64,000 bases of DNA from Flavobacterium sp. UBA2787 (lineage in GTDB: Bacteria > Bacteroidota > Bacteroidia > Flavobacteriales > Flavobacteriaceae): assembly GCA_002352205.1 (NCBI GenBank), contig DEHZ01000005.1, forward strand, positions 62,001-126,000, given 5' to 3'. Shown one piece after another: positions 37,053 through 46,519 of the stretch (position 1 is its first letter; the number at the start of each line of letters is the position of its first letter). A model generated the notes under the pieces. The model saw only the letters and a program-made list of their open reading frames with translations, made no database searches and was not told the origin of the DNA. A program made the position numbers and the translations under genes.

Positions 37053-38747
37053 ATGAAAGAAATAAAAAACATATCCCGTTCAAGAGCACAAGAATCTTCT
37101 TCAGCGATTGAGCGATTATACATCACAATGCGTCATTTGTTTAACCGTGGTTTTTATAAGCCAATGGGTGTTTCGGGTGAAACATTACGAGAAGCATTAT
37201 TGCAATTGCGTCCGGAAATTTATGGAACCATTGCCGAAGAAAAAGTAGAATTAAACGGATTATTATATGTTATCGAACGACTTCCGATTGGAATTGAAGA
37301 GTGTCGATACATCAATTTAACTTCAGACGAAGGTTATTCTAAATCGCATTTTCAAGCGATTGTTCCGCCAAAAAGAAGACGAAACTGCTACCGAATTGAC
37401 GAAGAACAAATGAATGTGGAAATCACCAGAGGACGTTCTGATATTTATGATATTCTAACGCACTTGACGTTTATTTTCATCGAATCACATAAAATTAAAG
37501 ACCGCGTTTTATTAGATGAAAATCAGTTAGAAGTAACTCGCGATTGGCAAAAAGTAGAACAGTATGTTTTACAAGGAAAAAAATTATCCCAAATTGATAA
37601 AGAAAAAGCGATTTCGCATGCATCCAATGTGTTAGGAAGAAGTTTTTCGGAAGTTTTAGACATTTATGATTCATTTGGAACAACCGAAAAACCGGATCGT
37701 TTTTTACACATTATTTATTGGTTAGGAAAAATTGCGATTGAAGAAGTTTTAGAAAATAACAAAAGAACTATCACTTTTAGTCCAATTTTGAGGGAACGTC
37801 TTGGACATCATATTCACGGTGAATTTTGGGCAACTCGTATCAAAGATGTGTTGAAAGAAAATGAATTGTTAGACAGACCGATTCACATCATTAGTGCCAA
37901 CATGCATAGTGTTATGAATTCAATTTTTGCAACAAATGTTTTAAAAACAAAATTCAAAGACAAACCGGATTTCTTTATATATGAAGAATTAAGTAAGTCA
38001 GGAGCAAATGAATTACGTAAAAAAGTGGAAGATGTAGCTCTGAAAAGTGGAATGATTTCGCTACTTGACACTTCAGGAACCAACATTGATGTGCAAGTTT
38101 TTGATACGGCAAAAATAGATTTTTCTAAAACCGCCTTTCCAAAAGCGAAAATTGCCAAGCAACAACCTGTTTTAATTGTGATGGATTATGCCTTTGGCGA
38201 ACAAGCCTATGAAACCATCGATGAATTATTGAAAGCTTACAAAGAAGAAAATAACAGTCAAACATTTTTAAATGTAGAATCCGTTTCTATTATGGGAAAA
38301 GCAGGAATTCTTCAAGGAGGAAAAGGCGATATTATGATTCCGTCTGCTCACATTAACGAAGGAACTGGGGATAATTATCCGTTTGAAAACCAATTGTCAC
38401 CCAATATGTTTTATGGCAATGACATTCCGGTTTTTGCCGGACCAATGGTGACCGTTTTAGGAACATCGCTTCAAAACAAAGATTTGTTGAAATTTTTCCA
38501 TGAATCTACTTGGGGTGTAATTGGTTTGGAAATGGAAGGAGCTTATTATCAAAAAGCGATTCAATCTGCTTCGAAAATTAGAAAAAGTATACCAGAAAAC
38601 GTAAAAGTTCGTTATGCGTATTACGCTTCTGACAATCCGTTGGAAACAGGAAGCACTTTGGCATCAGGTGGTTTAGGAACTACCGGTGTTAAGCCAACGT
38701 ATTTAATTACCATAAAAATATTAGAACAAATTTTTAATTCTAAATAA
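37053..38747 (+). CDS. Conserved Bacteroidota protein (DUF6909-like) with a nucleoside-phosphorylase-like C-terminus
   Basis: 564 residues, no signal peptide or membrane helix, so cytoplasmic. The N-terminal part (1-180) has a conserved helical region (ERLYITMRHLFNRGFYKPMG). The C-terminal ~200 residues contain SIMGKAGILQGGKGDIMIPS, VIGLEMEGAYYQKAI and ASDNPLETGS, which recall the base- and ribose-binding loops of purine nucleoside phosphorylases (the GLEMEG turn in particular). The DUF6909 label is from memory of the family. The reaction is not known. It leads an operon, with 6 bp to the Wzz-like gene. Confidence 0.6.
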   Translation: MKEIKNISRSRAQESSSAIERLYITMRHLFNRGFYKPMGVSGETLREALLQLRPEIYGTIAEEKVELNGLLYVIERLPIGIEECRYINLTSDEGYSKSHFQAIVPPKRRRNCYRIDEEQMNVEITRGRSDIYDILTHLTFIFIESHKIKDRVLLDENQLEVTRDWQKVEQYVLQGKKLSQIDKEKAISHASNVLGRSFSEVLDIYDSFGTTEKPDRFLHIIYWLGKIAIEEVLENNKRTITFSPILRERLGHHIHGEFWATRIKDVLKENELLDRPIHIISANMHSVMNSIFATNVLKTKFKDKPDFFIYEELSKSGANELRKKVEDVALKSGMISLLDTSGTNIDVQVFDTAKIDFSKTAFPKAKIAKQQPVLIVMDYAFGEQAYETIDELLKAYKEENNSQTFLNVESVSIMGKAGILQGGKGDIMIPSAHINEGTGDNYPFENQLSPNMFYGNDIPVFAGPMVTVLGTSLQNKDLLKFFHESTWGVIGLEMEGAYYQKAIQSASKIRKSIPENVKVRYAYYASDNPLETGSTLASGGLGTTGVKPTYLITIKILEQIFNSK

Positions 38748-38753
38748 ACAAGT

Positions 38754-39740
38754 ATGAGCTCAAACTCACCCATTAATTCTGATAATCAAGAAATTGACTT
38801 AACAAAAATATCCCAAAAAGTTAATGGAATTTTTGAAAGTTTATTAACTATGGTCTTTCGATTTATTCTATTTATCAAAAGAAACATTATTGTACTAATA
38901 GTTCTTTTTATAGTTGGAGCAGGAATAGGATTTTATTTAGATAAAAAAATTAAATCATATGATCACCAAATTATTGTTTCTCCAAATTTTGGAAGCACTG
39001 ATTATGTATATGCAAAAGTTGATTTATTACAATCTAAAATTAATGAAGGAGACACGAATTTTCTGAAAAAAATTGGAATTAAAAACACAAAAAAATTCGG
39101 TAATATAGAAATTGAGCCAATAATTGATGTTTATAAATTTATTAGAAACAACGAAGAAAATTTTGAGTTAATTAAATTATTTGCCGAAGACGGAAGTATC
39201 GATAAAATTGTTGAACAAGAATTAACTAGTAAAAATTACCCTTTTCACACAATTTCTTTTACAACCTCAAAAAAATCTACCGAAGATGAAACGGTTAAGC
39301 CAATTTTAAGTTTTTTAAATGATAGTGATTATTTTAATAAAATAAAAAAAGAATACCTAAACAATATTGATATTAAAATGAAAGCAAATGACTCTATTAT
39401 CAGTCAGATAGATGCTTTAATGAATCAATTTAAAAACAAGACGAGTGGCTCTCACAGTGATAAATTAGTTTATTACAATGAGAATACAGAGTTAAATGAA
39501 GTGATAAAAACTAAAGATGAGCTGATAAGAGACCAAGGTCAAAAACGTGTAGATTTGGTGATTTTAGATAAAACAGTAAAAGAAACTAGTGTTATTTTAA
39601 ATCGTAAAAACACCAAAGGAACAAATGGTAAAATGAAATTCATTATTCCGTTTATTTTTCTGCTTTTATTTATTAGTTTTAAAGGTATTTTAAGTTTTTA
39701 TAAAAAGCAAGCATTGAAAAGCAAACAAACAAACAGTTAA
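38754..39740 (+). CDS. Wzz-like chain-length/co-polymerase membrane protein
   Basis: 328 residues with a membrane helix near each end (about 36-63 and 291-312) and a large, coiled periplasmic domain between them. That is the layout of Wzz-type polysaccharide co-polymerases, which set polymer length. There is no cytoplasmic tyrosine kinase domain. The gene is 6 bp after its neighbour and 1 bp before rfbA. Sequence similarity to Wzz is weak by eye; topology and context carry the call. Confidence 0.6.
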   Translation: MSSNSPINSDNQEIDLTKISQKVNGIFESLLTMVFRFILFIKRNIIVLIVLFIVGAGIGFYLDKKIKSYDHQIIVSPNFGSTDYVYAKVDLLQSKINEGDTNFLKKIGIKNTKKFGNIEIEPIIDVYKFIRNNEENFELIKLFAEDGSIDKIVEQELTSKNYPFHTISFTTSKKSTEDETVKPILSFLNDSDYFNKIKKEYLNNIDIKMKANDSIISQIDALMNQFKNKTSGSHSDKLVYYNENTELNEVIKTKDELIRDQGQKRVDLVILDKTVKETSVILNRKNTKGTNGKMKFIIPFIFLLLFISFKGILSFYKKQALKSKQTNS

Positions 39741-39741
39741 A

Positions 39742-40599
39742 ATGAAAGGTATTATCTTAGCCGGAGGATCCGGTACACGATTACATCCGTTAACATTGGC
39801 CGTTAGTAAACAACTAATGCCAATTTACGATAAACCGATGATTTATTATCCTCTTTCAACACTTATGTGGGCAGGTATTAATGAAATTTTAATTATTTCT
39901 ACACCACATGATTTACCTTTATTTCGTCAGCTTTTAGGTGATGGTAGTAAATTAGGCTGTCGTTTTGAATACGCTGTTCAAGAACATCCAAACGGTTTGG
40001 CAGAGGCATTTATTATTGGAAAAGAATTTGTTGGTAATGATAAAGTTGCTCTAATTTTAGGAGATAATATTTTCTACGGAACCGGATTAGCAGAACTACT
40101 TCAAGCAAATAGCAATCCTAATGGCGGAATCATTTATGCATATCATGTGCACGATCCGGAACGTTATGGTGTAGTTGATTTTGATGCTAATGGAAAAGTT
40201 ATTTCTATTGAAGAGAAACCAACTCACCCAAAATCGAATTATGCTGTGCCGGGAATTTATTTTTATGATAATGATGTATTGGAAATCGCAGCGAACATAA
40301 AACCAAGTCATCGAGGAGAATTAGAAATAACAGATGTGAATAAAGAATACTTAAACCGAGGAAATTTGAAAGTAAGTATCTTAGACAGAGGAACAGCTTG
40401 GTTAGATACCGGAACGTTTCAATCGCTTATGCAAGCCGGTCAATTTGTGCAAGTAATTGAAGAAAGACAAGGTTTAAAAATTGGAGCTATCGAAGAAGCA
40501 GCATATAAAATGGGTTTTATTGATTCAAATCAGTTAAAAAGTTTAGCAGAACCATTATTAAAAAGCGGTTACGGAACTCATTTAATGGGTTTACTCTAA
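39742..40599 (+). CDS. rfbA: Glucose-1-phosphate thymidylyltransferase
   Basis: 285 residues. The nucleotidyltransferase motif [13 protein letters not shown] opens the protein, followed by [31 protein letters not shown] and the C-terminal [15 protein letters not shown]. It makes dTDP-glucose, the first step to dTDP-L-rhamnose. It is followed after 42 bp by rfbC. Slightly short versus the typical 286-293 residues. Confidence 0.95.
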   Translation: MKGIILAGGSGTRLHPLTLAVSKQLMPIYDKPMIYYPLSTLMWAGINEILIISTPHDLPLFRQLLGDGSKLGCRFEYAVQEHPNGLAEAFIIGKEFVGNDKVALILGDNIFYGTGLAELLQANSNPNGGIIYAYHVHDPERYGVVDFDANGKVISIEEKPTHPKSNYAVPGIYFYDNDVLEIAANIKPSHRGELEITDVNKEYLNRGNLKVSILDRGTAWLDTGTFQSLMQAGQFVQVIEERQGLKIGAIEEAAYKMGFIDSNQLKSLAEPLLKSGYGTHLMGLL

Positions 40600-40641
40600 T
40601 ATTGGCAAATTGACTAATTGTCAAATTGACACATTATTACT

Positions 40642-41193
40642 ATGAAATTTACAGAAACTAAGCTCAAAGGTTGCTTTGTTATAGAACCAAAAATAATTAT
40701 AGACGAACGTGGTTATTTTATGGAAAGTTTTAATGAACGAACTTTTCAAAATGCCCTTGAACAGTCGGTGCATTTTGTGCAGGATAATCAATCGTTTTCA
40801 TCAAGAGGCGTTTTAAGAGGATTGCATTATCAAACAGGTGAATTTGCACAAGCCAAATTGGTTCGTGTGATTCAAGGTGAAGTTTTAGATGTTGCCGTAG
40901 ATATCAGACCCGGTTCTGCAACCTTTGGACAATATGAAGCAGTCATTTTATCTGCCGAAAACCAAAAACAATTTTTTGTGCCAAGAGGATTTGCACATGG
41001 TTTTTTAGTACTTAGTGAAACAGCCACTTTTTTTTATAAATGCGATAATTTTTATAACAAAGAATCAGAAGGTGGAATTATTTTCAATGATTCAACCATT
41101 GGAGTTGATTGGAATTTTGAAACCGAAAAACTGATTATTTCAGAAAAAGACACCCATTTACCAACGTTAGAAAACGCAAAAAAAGCATGGTAG
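40642..41193 (+). CDS. rfbC: dTDP-4-dehydrorhamnose 3,5-epimerase
   Basis: 183 residues. Characteristic cupin motifs: DERGYFMESFNE, the catalytic-histidine segment SRGVLRGLHYQTGEFAQAKL, and DVAVDIRPGSATFGQYEAV, then VPRGFAHGFLVLSE. It epimerises dTDP-4-keto-6-deoxyglucose at C3 and C5. The stop overlaps the rfbD start by 7 bp, a sign of translational coupling. Confidence 0.95.
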   Translation: MKFTETKLKGCFVIEPKIIIDERGYFMESFNERTFQNALEQSVHFVQDNQSFSSRGVLRGLHYQTGEFAQAKLVRVIQGEVLDVAVDIRPGSATFGQYEAVILSAENQKQFFVPRGFAHGFLVLSETATFFYKCDNFYNKESEGGIIFNDSTIGVDWNFETEKLIISEKDTHLPTLENAKKAW

Positions 41194-42038
41194 TTTTAGT
41201 TACAGGTGCTAGCGGACAATTGGGACAGGCTCTACAATTCATTGCTTCAATCCATTCTGATGTTCAATTTGTTTTCTGTGATTCAAGTAAGTTAGACATA
41301 ACTAATTTAAACAACATTAAACAGCTTTTTGAACAATTTAAACCCAATTGTTGCATTAATGCTGCAGCTTATACAGCCGTTGACAAAGCAGAAAGTGAAC
41401 TAGAGAAAGCACATTTAATCAATGTTTTTGGAGCAAAGAATTTGGCAGAGGTTTGTAAAAAATTTAACACTATTTTACTTCATATTTCCACTGATTTTGT
41501 TTTTGACGGAACTAAAGATTCTCCTTATACAGAAGAGGATTTTCCAAATCCAACAGGTGTTTATGGTCGAACCAAATTAGACGGCGAAAAAGCCATTCAA
41601 GAAACGTGGGATAAACATTTTATAATTCGTACATCTTGGGTTTATTCGCGGTTTGGAAATAATTTTATGAAAACCATGCTTCGGTTAGCTTCTGAAAGAG
41701 ATAAACTATCAGTTGTAAACGATCAAATCGGAACGCCAACAAACGCTGTCGATTTAGCAGAAGTCTTGATTAAAATTATCTTAACCAACAACCGACAACC
41801 GACAACCGACAATTTTGGCATTTACAACTTCTCCAACGAAGGCCAATGCAGCTGGTATGATTTTGCTAAGAAAATATTTGAATTTAATAACATCAAGATT
41901 AATTTGGAACCCATTCCAACAACAAGATTCCCAACACCTGCAAAACGTCCGGATTATAGTGTTTTGGATAAAAAGAAGATTAAAAATGCTTTTGGAGTTG
42001 AGGTTAAACATTGGGAGGAGAGTCTGAAAAACGCTTAA
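41187..42038 (+). CDS. rfbD: dTDP-4-dehydrorhamnose reductase
   Basis: 283 residues, an SDR enzyme with TGASGQLGQALQ at the N-terminus and the YGRTKLDGEK active site (YxxxK). It reduces the last intermediate to dTDP-L-rhamnose. Residues about 198-206 are encoded by a triple CAACCGAC simple repeat (41786-41812) of the kind usually seen between genes, apparently tolerated in a loop. rfbB, the dehydratase, is not in this window, so the pathway must be completed elsewhere. Confidence 0.93.
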   Translation: MVVLVTGASGQLGQALQFIASIHSDVQFVFCDSSKLDITNLNNIKQLFEQFKPNCCINAAAYTAVDKAESELEKAHLINVFGAKNLAEVCKKFNTILLHISTDFVFDGTKDSPYTEEDFPNPTGVYGRTKLDGEKAIQETWDKHFIIRTSWVYSRFGNNFMKTMLRLASERDKLSVVNDQIGTPTNAVDLAEVLIKIILTNNRQPTTDNFGIYNFSNEGQCSWYDFAKKIFEFNNIKINLEPIPTTRFPTPAKRPDYSVLDKKKIKNAFGVEVKHWEESLKNA

Positions 42039-42055
42039 TTTTTGTTTTAACAAAT

Positions 42056-42093
42056 AAAAAAGTCCAATGAGAATACTAAATCATTGGACTTTT
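42056..42093. terminator. Bidirectional terminator between rfbD and the CotH gene
   Basis: AAAAGTCCAATGA and TCATTGGACTTTT form a perfect 13-bp stem around a 10-nt loop, with A/T runs on both sides, so it serves both convergent genes. Confidence 0.9.
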
Positions 42094-42110
42094 GTTAGGT
42101 ATTAATTTTA

Positions 42111-45100
42111 TTATTTTTTTACAATCTTTTTAATTTCTTTTTTGTCATCTACCTCTAGTTGAAGAATATAAAGTCCGCTTTGAAGATTAGACATATTTAT
42201 TTTTAAACCATTTAAAAGTCCGTTTTTAACCAATTTTCCATCTACTGAAAATAGTTTATAATCTACTGCTTTATATCCATGAACAATATACAATTCTTCA
42301 GAAACCGGGTTGGGATAAATATTAAATTGAAGAGCTGGAATTGGATCTACAATATCAAAAGTTTCTTGAATTCCTTTAATGCTAAAGTTATTGAATGTTA
42401 CTCGATTGCCATTATCTTGTGTCATGTTTTCTCCCTCAAAACGGAGACGAATTTTTAAGTTTGGATTATTATTCACTGCTTCAATTGAAGAAAAATCAAC
42501 TTCATATAATTGATACTCATCAGACAGGTCTAAAGAGGTTGAGATTAACCCATCAGTTGTCCAAATAGGCGTGTTTTCTGAAATTGAGTAATCAACCAAA
42601 ATAGCATCTGCAGCCTCTTCATCTTTGGCAGCAAAACCAAACAAAATATCTTGATAGCCAGAAGTTGAAAAGTCAAAAATCATTTGGTTTTCCAGGCCAT
42701 TCTGTTGAAAAGGTTGTTTTATTTGTAAACCACGCATATTGGCGGTTTCAAATGGTATATCATTGTTAGCTTCCGGAATATAGTTTAATTCGGTTGGACT
42801 ATTCCTGCGTTCCATGGATGCTTTTCTCCAATTTGGGTGAGTGTTGTCAAACGGATAGCCTTCTAAACACGACTCAAAAAGAAGTACTCCTTCTCCAGGA
42901 ATTTCAAATGAAGAATTGATTTCAATTAATGGAGTATCATTCGGAACAGCACTATCCATTACCCAAAAGTAAATAGGAACATCTTCTAGTTCTTCAGAAG
43001 CTACAAAATGAGCCGTAAGCTGAATGTTTGTGTTTGGAATGATTGTAATTTCCTCTTCCGGACTTATTGAAGCTCCGGACCAATGACTAAACACATAACC
43101 GGGTTTCGCAATGGCTTTTAATGTGATTGGAATGCTTTTAAAGTAAATTCCTAACCAAGGATAGGAATTTTCTTGAACACCAGGTGTTGCAGGAATGATT
43201 TCAATTGTATTGATTTTAACAAAACCGTGTTCTTCATCAGAAACATCTAATTGGACACCTAACGTTGATTCAATTTCAAATTTTTCCAAAATATGATTTC
43301 GTTGATGTATTGGTCTTTCGTTTGAAAATTCGATCATCACATCGATGTTAGAATTCCAAAACTCTAACGAGTTAATGGAATTCCAACGTTGTCCGTGTTC
43401 AATAATTTCTGCTTCTACACCACTTTTCATTTCGTTGATGATGCCTACCACACGTTCCGGTAAATAGGTTGTATTCATCAAATCAGCAAAACGATTGATA
43501 AAATTATTTTTGAAAGTAGTATTTTCAAGTAATTTTCGTAAAATTAGGGTTGACCATTCCGGATTTGTTGTTTCATCGCCACCGGTTGAAGTTGCAAAAG
43601 CTAAGGTGTTATGTTCATAAGATTGTGGTCCGCCATCGCCACCAAAACCAAAATCGGTGTCTTTTAGCACCCATCGCCATCTGCCGTCTTGGCCATGAGG
43701 AGCATCGGGTTCATATTGTTCGGTTCTTTTTCTCCAAAACTCGATGTTATTGTGCGGCCAATCCGTATTTCGGGCATAAATATTAGCAATAAAATGGTCG
43801 GCATAATTTTCCGTATCCATTTGTGTAGTAACATAATTAAAATTAGCAACGTTATTTAGATTATTACTTTCAATAAAATTCAACATAGCAGCATAATGTT
43901 CAAAATCACCTTCTTGAACCAAAAAACCATTGTATTCCAAGAAATCTAAGTCGCCATCTGCGATGTTGTAAACACGTTCGAAGTAATGACGATCAAAACG
44001 TTCTCTCATATTTAAAATTCCCCAATATTCCCCATTTAAAAAAGTAATTGTTGGTTGATAGGCTTGTGTGTCAAAATTTAAGTGATTAACTGTTCTTTGT
44101 ATAAATGCATCTCTAAAATAGGTTGAAGATAAATCATTTCCAGAATTTCTTAATATTAATCGTTTGAAACTTGAGTAAGATGAATTTTCAAAAAAAGTGT
44201 GATTAAAAGTGCTACTACCATATTCTGAACGAGCATATAAGCGAAGCGATTTATTTGGAGAAATTCTTGTAAAACCACCATTAATTCGTAAACCAATGTT
44301 TTGATTAATAATTTCGTTTCCATTCTTAAAAAAACTAAAGTGGGCTTTTTTTTCGGTTTCATCACCGCTCCTTTTATAATTTGCATCAGACCAAAGAGCA
44401 TTACCGTCAGGATTATTTGTCCGCCAATCGTCAAAATCTTTTCCGGCAACATATATTCCATTTTCATATTCAAAAAAATGCTCTTCATCCAAGCTGATAG
44501 AAACTACCGGAATAGAATAACGGTTTGATTCTTCGGGAGAAATAAAATAGGTTTTGGTTACTGTTTCACTAGAAAGAGAACCCTCTTTTATAGCTTTTGC
44601 TCTAATTACGGTTCCTTTAAAAACTGGAAAGTCTGGAGTATAAAAGGGATTTTGATGAAATGTGGAAGAAATTGAGGATATTTTGTTAGGTAATTCACTT
44701 CGATCAATCACTTCAATCGGATTTGTGTAAATCAAAGTGGAAAATGATTCTTCCAGCAATTCGCCTGTTTCTTGTCCGGGAAATTCTTCATACTGATTTT
44801 TGTAGAGGTATGATTTTCCTCCAAGATTTTCTGCCATTGGTTCAGACCCGTCGAGGGAATAAAGTATATTAACTTCTGGGTCGGGATGAGAAATTGTAAG
44901 TGTAAAACCATCAGTATAAAACCCTGAATTTACCGAAAATTGAGGGGCACTCAATTCATCAGCGGCACCTTCACTAGGGTTTAATGTCCCAGGCGTTGGT
45001 TCCTGAAAAATTAAAAAAGTTGATGAGCCACTTGGAGCCCTTCCGTATGAAAAATTTTGAGGGATAACAATGGCAGGAATTTGATCGGCAATAGTACCAT

Positions 45101-45464
45101 CTGGATATGTAAGTGAAATTGTTTCTCCGCCGGCACTGATAGCAAAATTGGTATGAAGTGGAAAATCGGGATTCGTTCTGTTTTTGTTAGAACACCAAAT
45201 TAGTAAGTGTTCTCCGGGCTGAATAGAATAATTAGGAAAAGTCCATTTAAAAAGGTTGTCATTGTCTGATAATCCGTAACCTAAAAGGTTAATGATTTCT
45301 GTTCCTGTGTTGTAGAGTTCTACCCAGTCTTCATAACTTCCATCATCATCTGTGTTAACGGTAGAATTAGATGTAATGATTTCGTTGATAACAATGTTTT
45401 GGGCTTCTACACTAAAAAACAAAAATAGTAAACTTACGAAAAAGATCGTTTTTTGTAATTTCAT
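42111..45464 (-). CDS. T9SS-secreted CotH kinase family protein
   Basis: 1117 residues. Order of parts: signal peptide (1-21); lamin-tail domain (about 23-130; VINEIITSNSTVNTDDDGSY, WVELYN); a chitobiase-type beta domain (about 185-215; YSLDGSEP); a CotH kinase domain (about 315-720) with the metal-binding VLKDTDFGFGGDGG near 600; an InlB-B-like repeat (about 805-850; PGYVFSHWSGA); a jelly-roll region; and a C-terminal T9SS type A sorting domain (about 1045-1117; FNIYPNPVSEELYI). CotH kinases phosphorylate proteins; this one would act outside the cell. It is convergent with rfbD and has its own promoter. Confidence 0.88.
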   Translation of the reverse strand: MKLQKTIFFVSLLFLFFSVEAQNIVINEIITSNSTVNTDDDGSYEDWVELYNTGTEIINLLGYGLSDNDNLFKWTFPNYSIQPGEHLLIWCSNKNRTNPDFPLHTNFAISAGGETISLTYPDGTIADQIPAIVIPQNFSYGRAPSGSSTFLIFQEPTPGTLNPSEGAADELSAPQFSVNSGFYTDGFTLTISHPDPEVNILYSLDGSEPMAENLGGKSYLYKNQYEEFPGQETGELLEESFSTLIYTNPIEVIDRSELPNKISSISSTFHQNPFYTPDFPVFKGTVIRAKAIKEGSLSSETVTKTYFISPEESNRYSIPVVSISLDEEHFFEYENGIYVAGKDFDDWRTNNPDGNALWSDANYKRSGDETEKKAHFSFFKNGNEIINQNIGLRINGGFTRISPNKSLRLYARSEYGSSTFNHTFFENSSYSSFKRLILRNSGNDLSSTYFRDAFIQRTVNHLNFDTQAYQPTITFLNGEYWGILNMRERFDRHYFERVYNIADGDLDFLEYNGFLVQEGDFEHYAAMLNFIESNNLNNVANFNYVTTQMDTENYADHFIANIYARNTDWPHNNIEFWRKRTEQYEPDAPHGQDGRWRWVLKDTDFGFGGDGGPQSYEHNTLAFATSTGGDETTNPEWSTLILRKLLENTTFKNNFINRFADLMNTTYLPERVVGIINEMKSGVEAEIIEHGQRWNSINSLEFWNSNIDVMIEFSNERPIHQRNHILEKFEIESTLGVQLDVSDEEHGFVKINTIEIIPATPGVQENSYPWLGIYFKSIPITLKAIAKPGYVFSHWSGASISPEEEITIIPNTNIQLTAHFVASEELEDVPIYFWVMDSAVPNDTPLIEINSSFEIPGEGVLLFESCLEGYPFDNTHPNWRKASMERRNSPTELNYIPEANNDIPFETANMRGLQIKQPFQQNGLENQMIFDFSTSGYQDILFGFAAKDEEAADAILVDYSISENTPIWTTDGLISTSLDLSDEYQLYEVDFSSIEAVNNNPNLKIRLRFEGENMTQDNGNRVTFNNFSIKGIQETFDIVDPIPALQFNIYPNPVSEELYIVHGYKAVDYKLFSVDGKLVKNGLLNGLKINMSNLQSGLYILQLEVDDKKEIKKIVKK

Positions 45465-45492
45465 GGGTGGTTAGATATTAGTAGGAATTTTG

Positions 45493-45500
45493 CAAAAATA
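45493..45500 (-). promoter_or_regulatory. -7 box of the CotH gene promoter
   Basis: Read on the minus strand this is TATTTTTG followed by C, an exact match to TAnnTTTG, 28 bp before the start codon. Confidence 0.55.
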
Positions 45501-45550
45501 GTTAAATTTTAATTAATGGTTTTTCTTTTTTAATTAGTGGGAACAAAATG

Positions 45551-45558
45551 TATCTTTG
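45551..45558 (+). promoter_or_regulatory. -7 box ahead of the six-gene glycan module
   Basis: TATCTTTG, an exact TAnnTTTG match, 31 bp before the first ATG, with a T run at the -33 distance (45520-45531). It faces away from the CotH promoter. Confidence 0.6.
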
Positions 45559-45589
45559 AGTTTTAAAAGTCAAGTATAAAATAAACGAC

Positions 45590-46519
45590 ATGAGTTTAAA
45601 CAAAATATTGGTAGGTTATTCAGGTTTTGTTGGGTCAAATCTTATTGATCAAACCCGCTTCGACGGAATTTTTAATTCTTCAAATATAGAAGATTCATTT
45701 GGTTGTAAATCTGATATATTAATATATTCTGGTGTAAGAGCAGAAAAGTTTTTGGCAAATAGCCAACCCGAAAAAGACTTTGAAATCATCAAAACTGCAA
45801 TAGAAAACATCAAGAAAATAGACTCAAAAAAGCTAATTTTAATTTCTACAGTAGATGTTTATCCAATTCCACAATTAGTTCATGAAAATAGCCTAATTGA
45901 ATATGAAAGTAATCAAGCTTATGGCAAAAACAGACTATATTTAGAGCGATGGGTTGAAGAAAACATAGAAGATTATCTTATTGTTAGATTACCCGCATTA
46001 TTTGGAAAAAACCTTAAAAAGAATTTTATTTATGATTTAATCCATATAGTTCCAGCAATGTTATCTGAGCAAAAGTTTTTAGAATTAGCCATAACAAATC
46101 AATGGATTAATGATTATTATACAAAACAGGAGAATGCTTTTTATAAACTTAATCCAATTTCTGCAGATGAAAAAGAGCAATTAAAAGAGCAGTTTTTAAG
46201 TATAAATTTTTCAGCACTTAATTTTACGGATAGTCGAAGCATTTTTCAGTTTTATAATTTGAACCATTTATGGAGTGATATTTCAATGGCATTACAAATG
46301 GGAATTAAAAAATTGAATTTAGCCACAGAGCCCATTTCGGCAAATGAAATTTATGAATCTGTATTCGGCAAAAAGTTTAAAAATGAAATAGCAATAAATC
46401 CACCACATTACAATTTTCATTCAATACATGCTATAAAATTTAATGATTCTGAAAAATACATTCGAAATAAAGAATCACTCTTAAATGATATTCAATTATT
46501 TATTAAGGAGAACAAATAA
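45590..46519 (+). CDS. NAD-dependent epimerase/dehydratase-like protein (SDR)
   Basis: 309 residues. The nucleotide-binding turn is VGYSGFVGSNLID (GxxGxxG), followed by ILISTVDVYPIP and an active-site-like YGKNR. In standard SDR enzymes this is YxxxK; here the position of the lysine is arginine (Tyr111, Arg115), so the chemistry may differ. It probably acts on a nucleotide sugar. Its TAA overlaps the next ATG (TAATG). First gene of a tightly coupled module. Confidence 0.75.
   Translation: MSLNKILVGYSGFVGSNLIDQTRFDGIFNSSNIEDSFGCKSDILIYSGVRAEKFLANSQPEKDFEIIKTAIENIKKIDSKKLILISTVDVYPIPQLVHENSLIEYESNQAYGKNRLYLERWVEENIEDYLIVRLPALFGKNLKKNFIYDLIHIVPAMLSEQKFLELAITNQWINDYYTKQENAFYKLNPISADEKEQLKEQFLSINFSALNFTDSRSIFQFYNLNHLWSDISMALQMGIKKLNLATEPISANEIYESVFGKKFKNEIAINPPHYNFHSIHAIKFNDSEKYIRNKESLLNDIQLFIKENK

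Noticed and set aside
42111-45464. Spore-coat function for the CotH protein
   Set aside because: The host type does not sporulate, and the protein has a T9SS sorting signal.
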